A DNA stretch of 64,000 nucleotides from Hafnia alvei (GCF_964063325.1 NZ_OZ061315.1:1054001-1118000); one strand, 5' to 3'; numbered from the stretch's first letter, positions 17,809 through 26,695 are shown. Numbers and translations: made by a program. The notes: a model not told the origin generated them from the sequence alone.

Positions 17809-18336
17809 ATGGTGGTCCGTACGCTCTGTGCCTTTATGGTTTTATTTGTAACAACGGCGGGGGCTATGGGTGTTCAGCAGGGGCGCGTCAAAATGGGCGG
17901 CACCTTGGTGGCAACAGCATGCAGCATATCTTCTGGATCATTAGAACAGGTTATTGATTTAGGCTCTCTGCCGGTTAGTGAGCTTGCGCGTACTGGGCAA
18001 GGTCCAGAAAAAGCATTCGTCATCAAATTGGAAAACTGTGAACTGACTTCTCAGGATAATTTGCGTCCTGATTTTAAAAGTGTGCACCTCACGTTTGATG
18101 GGGTTAGAGATGATACCGCCAATTTGCTAAGTATTAATGGAGAGGCCAGCGGGATTGGTCTGATACTGAAAGATGAGGCTGGCAATACTATTGTGCCGGG
18201 GAAAGCCATAGCAGATATTCCACTGAATGTGGGGTCGATGGATTTGAATTATAAGCTGGCGATTCAGCGAAATAAGCATGAATTACGCGCTGGGAATTAC
18301 AGCGTTATTGTGAAATTCAAAGTGGAATATTTATAA
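17809..18336 (+). CDS. Fimbrial subunit, PapH-like terminator/anchor
   Basis: This pilin-fold subunit of 175 aa has a signal peptide (MVVRTLCAFMVLFVTTAGAMG) and a Cys pair (ATACSISS and LENCELTS). The start is the ATG after AGGAGA; an in-frame start at 17740 lacks one. Its place between the major pilin and the usher is that of papH and mrpB, whose products end shaft growth and anchor the fibre. The PapH role is inferred from position; the pilin fold is seen. Confidence 0.75.
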   Translation: MVVRTLCAFMVLFVTTAGAMGVQQGRVKMGGTLVATACSISSGSLEQVIDLGSLPVSELARTGQGPEKAFVIKLENCELTSQDNLRPDFKSVHLTFDGVRDDTANLLSINGEASGIGLILKDEAGNTIVPGKAIADIPLNVGSMDLNYKLAIQRNKHELRAGNYSVIVKFKVEYL

Positions 18337-18360
18337 AAAAAGATTTTATAGAAAAATAAT

Positions 18361-18402
18361 TACTCTCCTCATCGTTACCTCATATTAGGTACGGGGGAGT
18401 TT
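18361..18402 (+). terminator. Hairpin in the pilin-usher gap
   Basis: An imperfect inverted repeat (ACTCTCC...TACCT / AGGTA...GGGGAGT) lies in the 187-bp gap before the usher gene. No T-run follows, so it is more likely a processing or attenuation structure that lowers usher expression relative to pilin than a full terminator. Confidence 0.4.
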
Positions 18403-18523
18403 GCGCATAAAACGAATTTCAGACAGGTTTTTGTCTTCATGTTATGCGCACATTAGGTGAATGGTTTTCTGTAAGAACTGTTTTTGTTTGGTACATCTGG
18501 GCTAGAGAATAATAGAGACGGTA

Positions 18524-21079
18524 ATGTCTACATTCCATATCAATAAAATCAGTTTGGCCATGGCGTTTGCATTGGCTAGCACCAGCATGTCCAGCAAAGC
18601 CGTAGAGTTTAATACGGATATGCTAGATACCGCAGATAAGGCAAATATCGACTTTTCTCGTTTCTCAAAAGCAAACTATATCTTGCCTGGTCTGTATCAG
18701 TTAGCACTGAGAGTTAATGACCAGAACGTGGGTGAGTATCCGTTTAATTACTACCCACGAGAAAACCAGCCAGACAGCAGTGAAGCCTGCGTTTCACCGC
18801 AAATAGTCAGTGAATTGGGATTGAAACCTGCCGCCTTAAATAAAGTGACCTACTGGCATCAGGGAGAGTGCGCAGATTTTAGCCAGCTTGAAGGTACAAC
18901 GGTTCGCGGAGATTTATCGAACTCAAGTTTGCAGCTTTCTATTCCACAGGCATGGATTGAGTACAGCGATCCAAATTGGGTTCCATCGTCACGTTGGGAT
19001 GAAGGGATCCCAGGTTTGCTGCTGGACTACAACCTGAATGCTTCGATGAGTCGCCCTAATGAAGGTAGCAATAGCCAAAATGCCAGCATAAGCGGAACCG
19101 TGGGGGCTAACGCCGGTGCATGGCGTTTGCGTGGCGATTATCAGGGGAGCTATAGCCGTGCTTCAGGCTCATCGCAGAGCAGTCAGCACAATATGGATTG
19201 GAGCCGCGTTTATATGTATCGCGCGCTCCCCACGCTGCGTTCAACGCTATCGGTGGGGGAAAACTATCTCTCATCCAGCATTTTCGATTCTTGGCGTTAC
19301 ACCGGGATGTCTTTGAGCAGCGATGACCGGATGCTGCCTCCCGCGTTACGTGGCTATGCACCGGAAGTTTCCGGGATTGCCAAAACGAACGCCAAGGTTG
19401 TGGTGACTCAGCAAGGACGTGTGCTGTATGAGACCACGGTGCCATCAGGTCCATTTCGTATTCAAGATTTGAGTAGCGCGGTGACCGGCAAGCTTGACGT
19501 AAAGGTTGAGGAACAAGATGGAACGGTTCAAACATTTCAGGTTGATACCGCGACGATCCCTTATCTGACCCGCCCCGGAATGGTGCGTTATAAGTTTGCG
19601 ATGGGGCGTCCGTCAACCTACGAACATCATATACAAGGCCCAACTTTTGCAACCGGTGAGTTTTCATGGGGGATTGCCAATAGTTGGTCTTTGTATGGCG
19701 GTAGCATTCTTGCAGGGGACTATAACTCGGCGTCGATGGGTATTGGGCGCGATCTGTTTTTGCTCGGTGCCGTTTCTGCCGACGTGACGCAGTCTTTTGC
19801 TCGCTTACCCGGTGAAGAGCAACGCCAAGGGAAATCATGGCGCTTGAGCTATTCCAAACGCTTTGATGAGTACGACAGTGAAGTGACCTTTGCGGGTTAT
19901 CGCTTCTCCGAGCGTGATTATATGTCGATGGGCGAATTCCTCGATGCGCGCTATCACGAGGAAAATTCAGGTCACGATAAAGAGCTTTATACCATCACGG
20001 CGAATAAAAACTTCTCCGAAGTGGGGTTGAGTTTTTACTTCAGCTACAGCCATCAGACCTATTGGGATCAGCCAACGGATGACCGTTATAGCCTGTCTGG
20101 AAACACGTATGTGAGTCTATTTTCGCTGAAAAATGTGTCTCTCAACGTTTCTGCCACGCGCAGCAAAATTAATGAACGCAATGATGATGCGGTGTTTGTG
20201 AGCCTGTCTATTCCGATGGGGAATTCTGCATCAATCGGCTATGACGGCCAGTACAGCAACAATCGATATAGCCAGAACGTCAGCTATTACGACCGTGTTG
20301 ATAATAACAACAACTACCGAGTGTCTACCGGGGTCAGCAGCGGCGGTGATGAGAGCACCCGAACACAGTTTAATGGCTATTACAGCCATCGCGGCGATTT
20401 TGCTGATATGAGCGCTAATGCCGCCTATTCGCAGGGTAACTACAGCTCGGCGGGGATGACAATGCAGGGGGGGGCCACGATTACGGCGAAAGGTGCGGCG
20501 CTGCATTCGGGCGGGATCAGCGGAGGTACTCGCTTGATGGTGGATACCGAAGGCGTTGGCGGCGTTCCGATTAACGGCGGCCGTGTGCATACCAACGGTT
20601 ACGGTATCGGGGTGATTACGGATATGAACAGCTATTACCGTAATTCAACCAGTATTGATTTAACCAAAATGGCCGACGATGTGGATTCTAGCCGTTCCGT
20701 TGTGGACTCAGCGCTGACTGAAGGGGCGATTGGTTATCGCAAATTTGGCGTAATCAAAGGTGCTAAGGCTCTAGCGGTATTGGCAATGGCAGATGGTAGC
20801 CATCCGCCGTTTGGCGCCAGCGTAAGAAATAGTGAAGGCAAGGAATTGGCCATCGTAGGTGATGGCGGCATGGCTTGGCTAACAGGCCTGCAGGGCGGAG
20901 AGTCACTCGATGTGTTATGGGATGGCGCAGCACAGTGTGTGATATCCATTCCTAAAACCTTGCGAGATCAGGAGCAGCTGCTTTTACCGTGTCATACGGT
21001 AGCGCAAAGCCAAACATCCACGGTAGCGAAAGATAGCGCTGCTATAGAACCGACAGATAACATCCATGAAGAGCAATAA
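18524..21079 (+). CDS. Outer-membrane usher, PapC-like (pi class)
   Basis: The usher is the outer-membrane pore and assembly platform for the pilins. The mature N-terminus VEFNTDMLDTADKANIDFSR closely resembles PapC. Further PapC-like stretches are QAWIEYSDPNWVPSSRWDEG, SSDDRMLPPALRGYAPEVSG, the plug-region start VVVTQQGRVLYETTVPSGPF and the C-terminal VESALTEGAIGYRKF-type segment (VDSALTEGAIGYRKFGV). The length of 851 aa fits the family (PapC 836). These matches are recalled, not searched, but they are long enough to assign the pi class with confidence. The C-terminus has a 25-residue extra tail. Confidence 0.95.
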   Translation: MSTFHINKISLAMAFALASTSMSSKAVEFNTDMLDTADKANIDFSRFSKANYILPGLYQLALRVNDQNVGEYPFNYYPRENQPDSSEACVSPQIVSELGLKPAALNKVTYWHQGECADFSQLEGTTVRGDLSNSSLQLSIPQAWIEYSDPNWVPSSRWDEGIPGLLLDYNLNASMSRPNEGSNSQNASISGTVGANAGAWRLRGDYQGSYSRASGSSQSSQHNMDWSRVYMYRALPTLRSTLSVGENYLSSSIFDSWRYTGMSLSSDDRMLPPALRGYAPEVSGIAKTNAKVVVTQQGRVLYETTVPSGPFRIQDLSSAVTGKLDVKVEEQDGTVQTFQVDTATIPYLTRPGMVRYKFAMGRPSTYEHHIQGPTFATGEFSWGIANSWSLYGGSILAGDYNSASMGIGRDLFLLGAVSADVTQSFARLPGEEQRQGKSWRLSYSKRFDEYDSEVTFAGYRFSERDYMSMGEFLDARYHEENSGHDKELYTITANKNFSEVGLSFYFSYSHQTYWDQPTDDRYSLSGNTYVSLFSLKNVSLNVSATRSKINERNDDAVFVSLSIPMGNSASIGYDGQYSNNRYSQNVSYYDRVDNNNNYRVSTGVSSGGDESTRTQFNGYYSHRGDFADMSANAAYSQGNYSSAGMTMQGGATITAKGAALHSGGISGGTRLMVDTEGVGGVPINGGRVHTNGYGIGVITDMNSYYRNSTSIDLTKMADDVDSSRSVVDSALTEGAIGYRKFGVIKGAKALAVLAMADGSHPPFGASVRNSEGKELAIVGDGGMAWLTGLQGGESLDVLWDGAAQCVISIPKTLRDQEQLLLPCHTVAQSQTSTVAKDSAAIEPTDNIHEEQ

Positions 21080-21083
21080 CATT

Positions 21084-21806
21084 ATGAAATTAAAACAAAC
21101 TTTATCATTAGGCTTCGTCTTGTTACTGGCTGCTCAGGCAGCAGAGGCAGCCATTGCTCTCGATCGTACCCGCGCCATTTTCGATGGTAGCCAAAAATCG
21201 ATCAGCCTGAATATTCGCAACGATAATACTCAGCTGCCTTATTTAGCACAGTCATGGTTGGAAGATAGCAATGGCCAGAAGATTACCGATCCTCTGGTGG
21301 TTGTACCGCCTGTTCAACGCGTAGAACCTGGCGCTAAGAGCCAAATCAGAATCAATGCCATGGCCGGGGTTGCCAAGCTGCCACAGGATCGCGAATCCGT
21401 ATTCTATTTTAACGTGCGTGAAATCCCACCGCGCAGCACTAAACAAAACGTGATGCAGATTGCGTTGCAGACCAAGATCAAACTGTTTTATCGCCCAGCA
21501 CCGATCGCGATCGATTCAGATGTGATTTGGCAGGAAAAAGTGGTGCTGACTAAAGCCGGCGATGGCTATCAGATCCATAACCCAACGCCTTATTACCTCA
21601 CCGTGATTGGTATTTCTGGGCAGGCGAAATCCGATTCTGCAAGCGATTTTCGCCCTGTAATGGTGCCGCCAAAATCCACGCTTAAGGCGATCTCTCCGGT
21701 TTATGCCACGCCATATGTCACCTATATCAACGATTTTGGCGGTCGCCCTGAACTGAAATTTACCTGCAGCGGTAGCGAGTGCCGTGCCGTTGCCAACCAA
21801 GGCTAG
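21084..21806 (+). CDS. Periplasmic fimbrial chaperone, PapD-like
   Basis: The chaperone folds pilin subunits by donor-strand complementation and hands them to the usher. After a signal peptide ending AAQAAEA the mature protein opens AIALDRTRAIFDGSQKSISL, close to PapD. It keeps the G1/A1 hallmark LPQDRESVFYFNVREIPP and QTKIKLFYRPAPI. The ATG at 21084, after the usher stop, is preferred; an in-frame ATG at 21066 inside the usher gene is possible. The mature protein is about 218 aa. Confidence 0.94.
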   Translation: MKLKQTLSLGFVLLLAAQAAEAAIALDRTRAIFDGSQKSISLNIRNDNTQLPYLAQSWLEDSNGQKITDPLVVVPPVQRVEPGAKSQIRINAMAGVAKLPQDRESVFYFNVREIPPRSTKQNVMQIALQTKIKLFYRPAPIAIDSDVIWQEKVVLTKAGDGYQIHNPTPYYLTVIGISGQAKSDSASDFRPVMVPPKSTLKAISPVYATPYVTYINDFGGRPELKFTCSGSECRAVANQG

Positions 21807-21817
21807 TGGTGAATGCT

Positions 21818-22441
21818 ATGCGTACTTCATGTCTAAAGTTTGCCCGCACAACGCTGTGGCTCTGCCTACTTTCAGGGTTAGTCACCACGCTAGGTCTGCG
21901 ACTGGCTAATGCAGATGACATTGATGGCTGGGATGTGTTTGGTATGCATGGCGAGCTTTTGGTGCAGGGCGCATTAACGGAACCTACCTGTGTGCTGGAA
22001 ATGGAGTCGAAAGAGCAAGCTGTGAATTTAGGAACGATTTCCCGTGTGAGTTTGAATCGGGTGGGAAATCGAACCGATCCTGTAGCGGTGCATATTCGGC
22101 TGAAGGACTGCGGCGTGGTGGGGAACTCACCGCGAGACAATATACACGGCGGCAATATCACCTACCTTCCAGGACAGTTGGTTTCTTATATCACCGTGAA
22201 TGGGGTGCAGAGCGATAACAATAAATATCTGATGAAGGTATTTGGCTCGGCACGAGGAGTTGGTTTGCGGTTGGAAGACGAAAAACATCGTCAGTTAGTC
22301 CCTGGCGAACATAGCGAGCCGCTGATTATGTCTCAAGGAAATATGGATTTAGTGATGCACGCCATGCTGGAACGCATTCCTGAAGAGCTGATCGAAGGCG
22401 AATTTCACACTACGGTTAATTTAAATATTTCGTACCAATAA
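21818..22441 (+). CDS. Fimbrial minor subunit
   Basis: A pilin-fold protein of 207 aa with a long signal segment (about residues 8-32, ending RLANA) and the Cys pair in EPTCVLEME and LKDCGVVG. It ends in VNLNISYQ, the usual pilin beta-strand. The place directly after the chaperone is that of papJ/papE or mrpE-type genes, so a tip or structural-integrity subunit is likely; the exact counterpart is not clear. The start at 21779 in a longer frame would overlap the chaperone gene and lacks a signal peptide at its N-terminus. Confidence 0.75.
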   Translation: MRTSCLKFARTTLWLCLLSGLVTTLGLRLANADDIDGWDVFGMHGELLVQGALTEPTCVLEMESKEQAVNLGTISRVSLNRVGNRTDPVAVHIRLKDCGVVGNSPRDNIHGGNITYLPGQLVSYITVNGVQSDNNKYLMKVFGSARGVGLRLEDEKHRQLVPGEHSEPLIMSQGNMDLVMHAMLERIPEELIEGEFHTTVNLNISYQ

Positions 22442-22491
22442 AATTTCTTAAACGTAAATATGCGCTCGTAGTTATGCTGAGGGAAATAAAT

Positions 22492-23022
22492 ATGAAGTTT
22501 TTAGCCGTGCTATGTTTAGCACTATTTTCAAGCATTTCATGGGCAACGATAGATATTAACTTTCATGGTGAAGTTGTCAGTGAACCCTGCGAGGTTGATA
22601 TCAATTCTGATGGGCAGAGTGTTGATTTTGGTGTTACCGCGATTAAGACATTTTATTCAGAAGGTCGCTCTGATTCTAAATCTTTCAACATTGGTCTGAA
22701 AAACTGCGATGTATCAATTTCGAAAACGGTGCTGGTGTCTTTTGTTGGCACAGAAGATAACGATCAAAAAGGGTATCTCTCGTTAAAAAGTGCTCAGGTT
22801 AAAGGATTGGCTATCGGCATAGAGTCGGTGTCTGGCGATGTGCAAAGCCCGTCTACGCTTATCCCATTGAATACTGGGTCGGCTAAATTCAGCCTAAATC
22901 AAGGCGCTAACTCCTTTAAGTTTGCTGCATTTTTACAGGCATCGCCAAAAAGTATTGCCAACCACAGCATTACCGAAGGGGATTTTAATACGACGGCTGA
23001 ATTTCATCTTGAATATCCCTAG
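22492..23022 (+). CDS. Fimbrial minor subunit, PapK/PapE-like
   Basis: A 176-aa pilin-fold subunit with signal peptide MKFLAVLCLALFSSISWA and a mature start TIDINFHGEVVSEPCEVDIN, typical of tip-fibrillum subunits. The second Cys is in LKNCDVSI, and the protein ends EFHLEYP with the penultimate Tyr. The ATG at 22492 follows GAGGGA; the longer frame from 22474 is less likely. It is the last structural gene on the + strand; no PapF or adhesin gene follows here. Confidence 0.78.
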   Translation: MKFLAVLCLALFSSISWATIDINFHGEVVSEPCEVDINSDGQSVDFGVTAIKTFYSEGRSDSKSFNIGLKNCDVSISKTVLVSFVGTEDNDQKGYLSLKSAQVKGLAIGIESVSGDVQSPSTLIPLNTGSAKFSLNQGANSFKFAAFLQASPKSIANHSITEGDFNTTAEFHLEYP

Positions 23023-23085
23023 TCGATATATCTAACGAAAAGCGTTTCCAATCGATATAGCGTAAAGCGTTATTAAGAGTAAAGA

Positions 23086-24813
23086 ATGCAAGTAATTAAC
23101 CGAAAAGCTATTTTAGTCATGTTGCTAATTTATTTAGCATTGGCGATGCACGTCGTTATTCCTAGTATGGGCGGTAGCGGATTGCGGGTGCCGGGAAATA
23201 TTGTCGCTTGGATATTCGTTGCGCTATCTGTGCTTGCTTATTGGTTGCTTAATCTTAATCAACCCATTATTACGACAACCACATCTAATCTAATTTCTAT
23301 CGGCATATTATTGCTGCTACTTCCTCTGCTTTATACGTCAGAAAAATGGCTGAAAGAGGCAGTTCTGCAAATGGCTGGCATAGTGGCAGGGCTGGTCTTT
23401 TATTTCACCTTATTACAATGCCGCTTTAGCGCTCGCTGGCGCGTCTTGCTGCTTAATTTTTTGCTGTTTGCGACTTTGGTGCAGAGCGTCGTCGGGTTTA
23501 TTCAGCTCACTCTGCTGCCCCCTAACTCAGTCTTGATGGCGCTGGGAGATGAGGGGGTTAGGCCAACCGGCGTGTTTCGTCAGGTCAATGTGATGGCCTC
23601 GTTTATGGCTACGGGACTGGCTTGTTCGCTGCATCTTCTTTATTTACCGCAATCGCTAAATACCAGAAGTAAAACGAGCGCAGTGATTCATCACTTAATG
23701 CATCTACAGCAGCTAGCAGCGCTGGTTTTACTGCCCGCAATGCTCATTTTGCTTCAGTCACGCGCTGGTTATATCGGTGCGATGGCTGTCGTACTGATTA
23801 ACTTCTTATTACGCGCAAGGAGCCAGCCGCGTCGTACCGCTGTATTTATCTGCTTAATTATTGGCGGTATTTTGCTTGGCTATATCCTGATCGCCGGCGC
23901 AGATCTGGTTATCCCTGTCTCCCATGATGGTTCAAATCTGGAGCGTTGGAAGATCTTACAGATCACACTAGCGATGATGATGAATCATCCGGTTGTTGGT
24001 TGGGGATATGGCAGCTTTGAGTACAGCTTTGCCCATTTTGCCCTTGGCATGACACCACCGATAACCGGAATGGGCGTTATCACACACCCGCATAACGAGT
24101 TGTTGTTTGGCTGGGTTGAGGGGGGAATTGCGGCCCTAGCAGGGTATGTTGTTCTGGCCATCGCCTATTTCCGATTAATGGTAGTGGCATGGCGGAGAAC
24201 GGATAAAAGTCAGTTTACATTGTGGCTGGTGATGCTGCCTTTTGCGGTGCATACCCAGTTGGAATATCCGTTTTATATGTCCACCGGGCATTGGCTCATT
24301 TTTTTACTGTTGTTAAGCCTTACGGATTCTGCGCTCTCTAAGCGGCTTGTTGTCACGAAGCCTAAGATTGCGAAGGGGATTCAAGCTGCGTCAATAGTCG
24401 GAGCATGCGGTGGTCTGGGGATCATGCTTTCTACATTGCAAGCTCAAATATGGTTGACCAAAGCCGAACAGCTACAGCTAAGACAGGTAAATATCGATTT
24501 CCCTCAATTAGAGCAACAGCTTTGGCAGACTTGGATATTTCAAGAACGCATTGATTACGACCGGCAGGTTAACCAGCTTTTGCAATATAACGCCAGTCGG
24601 GATCCTAAGATATTACAGAGCTATATCACGTGGTCGCAGCAATATCTTTCACACCATGTTGATCAAAATGTATATGCCTATCGTATTGCCATATTGCATT
24701 TCAGTAATAAAGCAGATGAGGCGGAAAAACAGCGTCATGAGGCTAGCCAAATATTTTCGCATGATCCCCGCTTTCAGGGGCCGGTAGCGATTACGTCAAG
24801 GGAGGGGGAATGA
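23086..24813 (+). CDS. PglL/Wzy_C-type O-oligosaccharyltransferase, putative pilin glycosylase
   Basis: A polytopic membrane protein of 575 aa with about 11-13 hydrophobic helices. It has the PglL-type motif RPTGVFRQVNVMASFMA near residue 162, the O-antigen-ligase Wzy_C region with MMNHPVVGWGYGSFEYSFA near 300 and the key His in ITHPHNELLFGWVEGG near 340, and a second His in FAVHTQLEYPFYMSTGHW. A soluble C-terminal part (about residues 445-575) fits the PglL C-terminal domain. Known PglL enzymes transfer lipid-linked glycans to Ser/Thr of pilins or other periplasmic proteins. It lies 63 bases after the last pilin gene and overlaps the EAL gene by four bases, so it appears to be part of the fimbrial operon. 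A Wzy polymerase or WaaL ligase is the alternative. Confidence 0.8.
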   Translation: MQVINRKAILVMLLIYLALAMHVVIPSMGGSGLRVPGNIVAWIFVALSVLAYWLLNLNQPIITTTTSNLISIGILLLLLPLLYTSEKWLKEAVLQMAGIVAGLVFYFTLLQCRFSARWRVLLLNFLLFATLVQSVVGFIQLTLLPPNSVLMALGDEGVRPTGVFRQVNVMASFMATGLACSLHLLYLPQSLNTRSKTSAVIHHLMHLQQLAALVLLPAMLILLQSRAGYIGAMAVVLINFLLRARSQPRRTAVFICLIIGGILLGYILIAGADLVIPVSHDGSNLERWKILQITLAMMMNHPVVGWGYGSFEYSFAHFALGMTPPITGMGVITHPHNELLFGWVEGGIAALAGYVVLAIAYFRLMVVAWRRTDKSQFTLWLVMLPFAVHTQLEYPFYMSTGHWLIFLLLLSLTDSALSKRLVVTKPKIAKGIQAASIVGACGGLGIMLSTLQAQIWLTKAEQLQLRQVNIDFPQLEQQLWQTWIFQERIDYDRQVNQLLQYNASRDPKILQSYITWSQQYLSHHVDQNVYAYRIAILHFSNKADEAEKQRHEASQIFSHDPRFQGPVAITSREGE

Positions 24814-25472
24814 CGATGTTTAACCATCAGTCTCCAGCAGGAATTAAGCTTCAGCCTATCGTTGAATTAAAAACCGACTCGATTATTGGTTATGAGGTGC
24901 TTAGCTATTTTACCGAGGACGTTGATTCTGAATATTACTTTCAGCATGCACCTGAAAATATATTAATTTCGATTTTCAACCAACAGGTTAAGCAGGTGGC
25001 GAGTCATCCTGCTGGATACCATTATTTTATAAATTTGTCGGTACGAGATCTATTGAGCTCGGAGTTAGAAAGTAAAATTCAGCTACCTCCAGAGCAGAAG
25101 CTGGTTATCGAACTACAGGATCCAGAAAACCTAGTTAATCTGAGTGATGTAGAGAAAATTCAATTAGTCAAAAATCTTGAGCGATTGCGTGAACGTCATA
25201 TCGCTATTTGGCTCGACGATCTTGATGAATCACTATTGTCTACGGTCTGCGAGCTTAATTTTTATTTTGATGGCATCAAGATTGATAAGTATGCCTTTTG
25301 GCGTACTCAATCTTCTCCACTCGAGCTCAATCAACTAGTCAAAAGGTGTTATCAAATAACATCCAACGTATTAATTGAAGGTATTGAAACTTTACAGCAT
25401 AGGGATATTGCTGCTCGCTCAGGCGCTAGCCATTTACAGGGCTATCTTTGGCCAGAAACAATAATCCAATAA
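24810..25472 (+). CDS. EAL-domain cyclic-di-GMP phosphodiesterase-like protein
   Basis: A stand-alone EAL domain of 220 aa without membrane segment or sensor domain. The residues aligned with the catalytic set appear present although the motifs diverge: GYEVL for EAL, INLSV for the Asn, VIELQ for the ExxE Glu, WLDDLDE for DDFG, GIKIDK for KID, LIEGIET for EGVE, and LQGYLW for the Gln. Small EAL proteins tied to fimbrial loci (FimK, MrkJ) alter fimbriation. Activity cannot be judged from sequence; a YdiV-like non-enzymatic role is possible. It is translationally coupled to the preceding ligase gene. A second ATG two codons downstream is an alternative start. Confidence 0.82.
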   Translation: MTMFNHQSPAGIKLQPIVELKTDSIIGYEVLSYFTEDVDSEYYFQHAPENILISIFNQQVKQVASHPAGYHYFINLSVRDLLSSELESKIQLPPEQKLVIELQDPENLVNLSDVEKIQLVKNLERLRERHIAIWLDDLDESLLSTVCELNFYFDGIKIDKYAFWRTQSSPLELNQLVKRCYQITSNVLIEGIETLQHRDIAARSGASHLQGYLWPETIIQ

Positions 25473-25491
25473 TAAGCTTCCGGGTGACAAG

Positions 25492-26193
25492 ATGATTAGA
25501 GTTTTGATTGATGATGATAATGCTTTCTACCGTGAAGGTCTGTGGAATTTTATAAAGAAAAACTTTGCTTCAGGTGATTATGGAACCCTTGAACTACTCG
25601 AAACCAGTCAAGATAACTTGGTGGTTTCCGATATTGTAGTAAAGATATTCCAAAATGGTGGTGCTCAAGTTTGTCACCATGAGTTATTGCATCGTAAGGC
25701 GAATTTGTTGTTGGTTGGCGTATGTAGTGAAGCTGCGCAGCCACCGTTGTCTCGGCTACCTGATTGTTTGAAAAATGTACTGTTTGTTAGCCGCAAAGAA
25801 ACTTTGAATACGCTGGGCCTCAAGCTGCTGCAGGCGTGGAAGCGTGTACAACTTGAAGAAGAGAGAGTCCGCAACTGTCAGGAGTGCCAAGCGCTCTATT
25901 TTTCTCCTCAAGAAGAGAAGGTGGTGCGTTATATATGTCTAGGTTTTAGCGTTGAGCGCATTGCATGGATACTTTCTTTAAATATTAAAACCATTAGCAG
26001 CCATAAACGCTCAGTGATGCACAAATTTAATTTGAACAGCGATGCAGAGCTTTTGGCTTTGATGAAAATTTACGAAGAGAGACTCACTTATGTCTCTGGC
26101 CGCCGCCGTCTTTTTTATTTAAACACACCAGTGATTGAGTTAAATAATAAACGTCGTTTGCAAGAGAAATTAATTCATACTGTCGCGCTTTAA
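25492..26193 (+). CDS. LuxR-family regulator with degenerate receiver
   Basis: The C-terminal LuxR-type helix-turn-helix spans about residues 137-195 (LYFSPQEEKVVRYICLGFSV, then KTISSHKRSVMHKFNL). The N-terminal half starts like a response-regulator receiver (RVLIDDDNAFYREGL) but shows no phospho-acceptor Asp where the third strand should be (ANLLLVGVCSE). It therefore probably does not signal by phosphorylation. A basic tail of about 35 residues follows the HTH. It starts 19 bases after the EAL gene, and is a likely regulator of this fimbrial operon, comparable in role to FimZ/FimW. Confidence 0.8.
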   Translation: MIRVLIDDDNAFYREGLWNFIKKNFASGDYGTLELLETSQDNLVVSDIVVKIFQNGGAQVCHHELLHRKANLLLVGVCSEAAQPPLSRLPDCLKNVLFVSRKETLNTLGLKLLQAWKRVQLEEERVRNCQECQALYFSPQEEKVVRYICLGFSVERIAWILSLNIKTISSHKRSVMHKFNLNSDAELLALMKIYEERLTYVSGRRRLFYLNTPVIELNNKRRLQEKLIHTVAL

Positions 26194-26255
26194 TGGAATT
26201 GATTTTGGACCCTCATCTACGATGAGAGAAGTATCCGCCAGGGACGGTAGAATTG

Positions 26256-26267
26256 CCGCACGTGCGG
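26256..26267 (+). promoter_or_regulatory. Perfect palindrome before the PapI-like gene
   Basis: CCGCACGTGCGG is a perfect 12-bp palindrome in the 128-bp gap between the LuxR-type and PapI-like genes. A second small dyad (CTCATC / GATGAG, about 26211-26225) lies just upstream. It is a candidate operator or small hairpin; no binder can be named. Confidence 0.35.
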
Positions 26268-26321
26268 TAGCAACAACAAAGACACATAACGTTCAACGAT
26301 AACGAGTCAATGGAGTTGGAA

Positions 26322-26585
26322 ATGGATAAATTAACGAAGAAAGAAAGAATCTACATGAATCTGGGTAAAATATGTTCAATTAGAATGGGGGAAACTCGCA
26401 GCACAGACCCTTATCTACCTGAATCATGCTGGCCAAAAACCAGAGAGGTTGCAGAAGAAAGTGGTGAAAGCATTTATGTTACGCGCCACTGGTTATTGCA
26501 GCTTGTTGGCGAAGGTAAGGTAAATTGCTATCAAGGAGGAGCTGGCCGTAGCAATTCTCTACGCTGGTGCATTCCAACCCGCTAA
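26322..26585 (+). CDS. PapI/FaeA-like winged-helix fimbrial regulator
   Basis: An 87-aa basic protein. Residues from about 45 on (PKTREVAEESGESIYVTRHW, then LLQLVGEGKV) follow the PapI/FaeA pattern KT-EIAE...Y-R--L--LE--G-V, which forms a winged helix. PapI is a partner of Lrp in switching pap expression. The start is the ATG six bases after GGAG; the ATG at 26310 overlaps that ribosome binding site and is less likely. It is the last + strand gene of the fimbrial block. Confidence 0.72.
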   Translation: MDKLTKKERIYMNLGKICSIRMGETRSTDPYLPESCWPKTREVAEESGESIYVTRHWLLQLVGEGKVNCYQGGAGRSNSLRWCIPTR

Positions 26586-26663
26586 TTTTAGAGCTCAACC
26601 CCATCGTTGATTATTAGCTTTTGCACTTATTCCTTTAGCGGGTAGACTGTCGCATTTTCATTT

Positions 26664-26695
26664 CTCCGAACATATTTATGTACGGAGTATTTTTG
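26664..26695 (+). terminator. Terminator after the PapI-like gene
   Basis: A stem CTCCG-A-ACAT / ATGT-A-CGGAG with a 4-base loop is followed by TATTTTT. It fits an intrinsic terminator for the + strand regulators. Confidence 0.55.

Noticed and set aside
19107..19838. 243-codon antisense frame inside the usher gene
   Set aside because: It lies fully within the usher gene, shows no domain, and is explained by codon composition.
25492..26193. Classical phosphorylated response regulator
   Set aside because: The receiver lacks a visible phospho-acceptor Asp, so it is described as a degenerate receiver instead.
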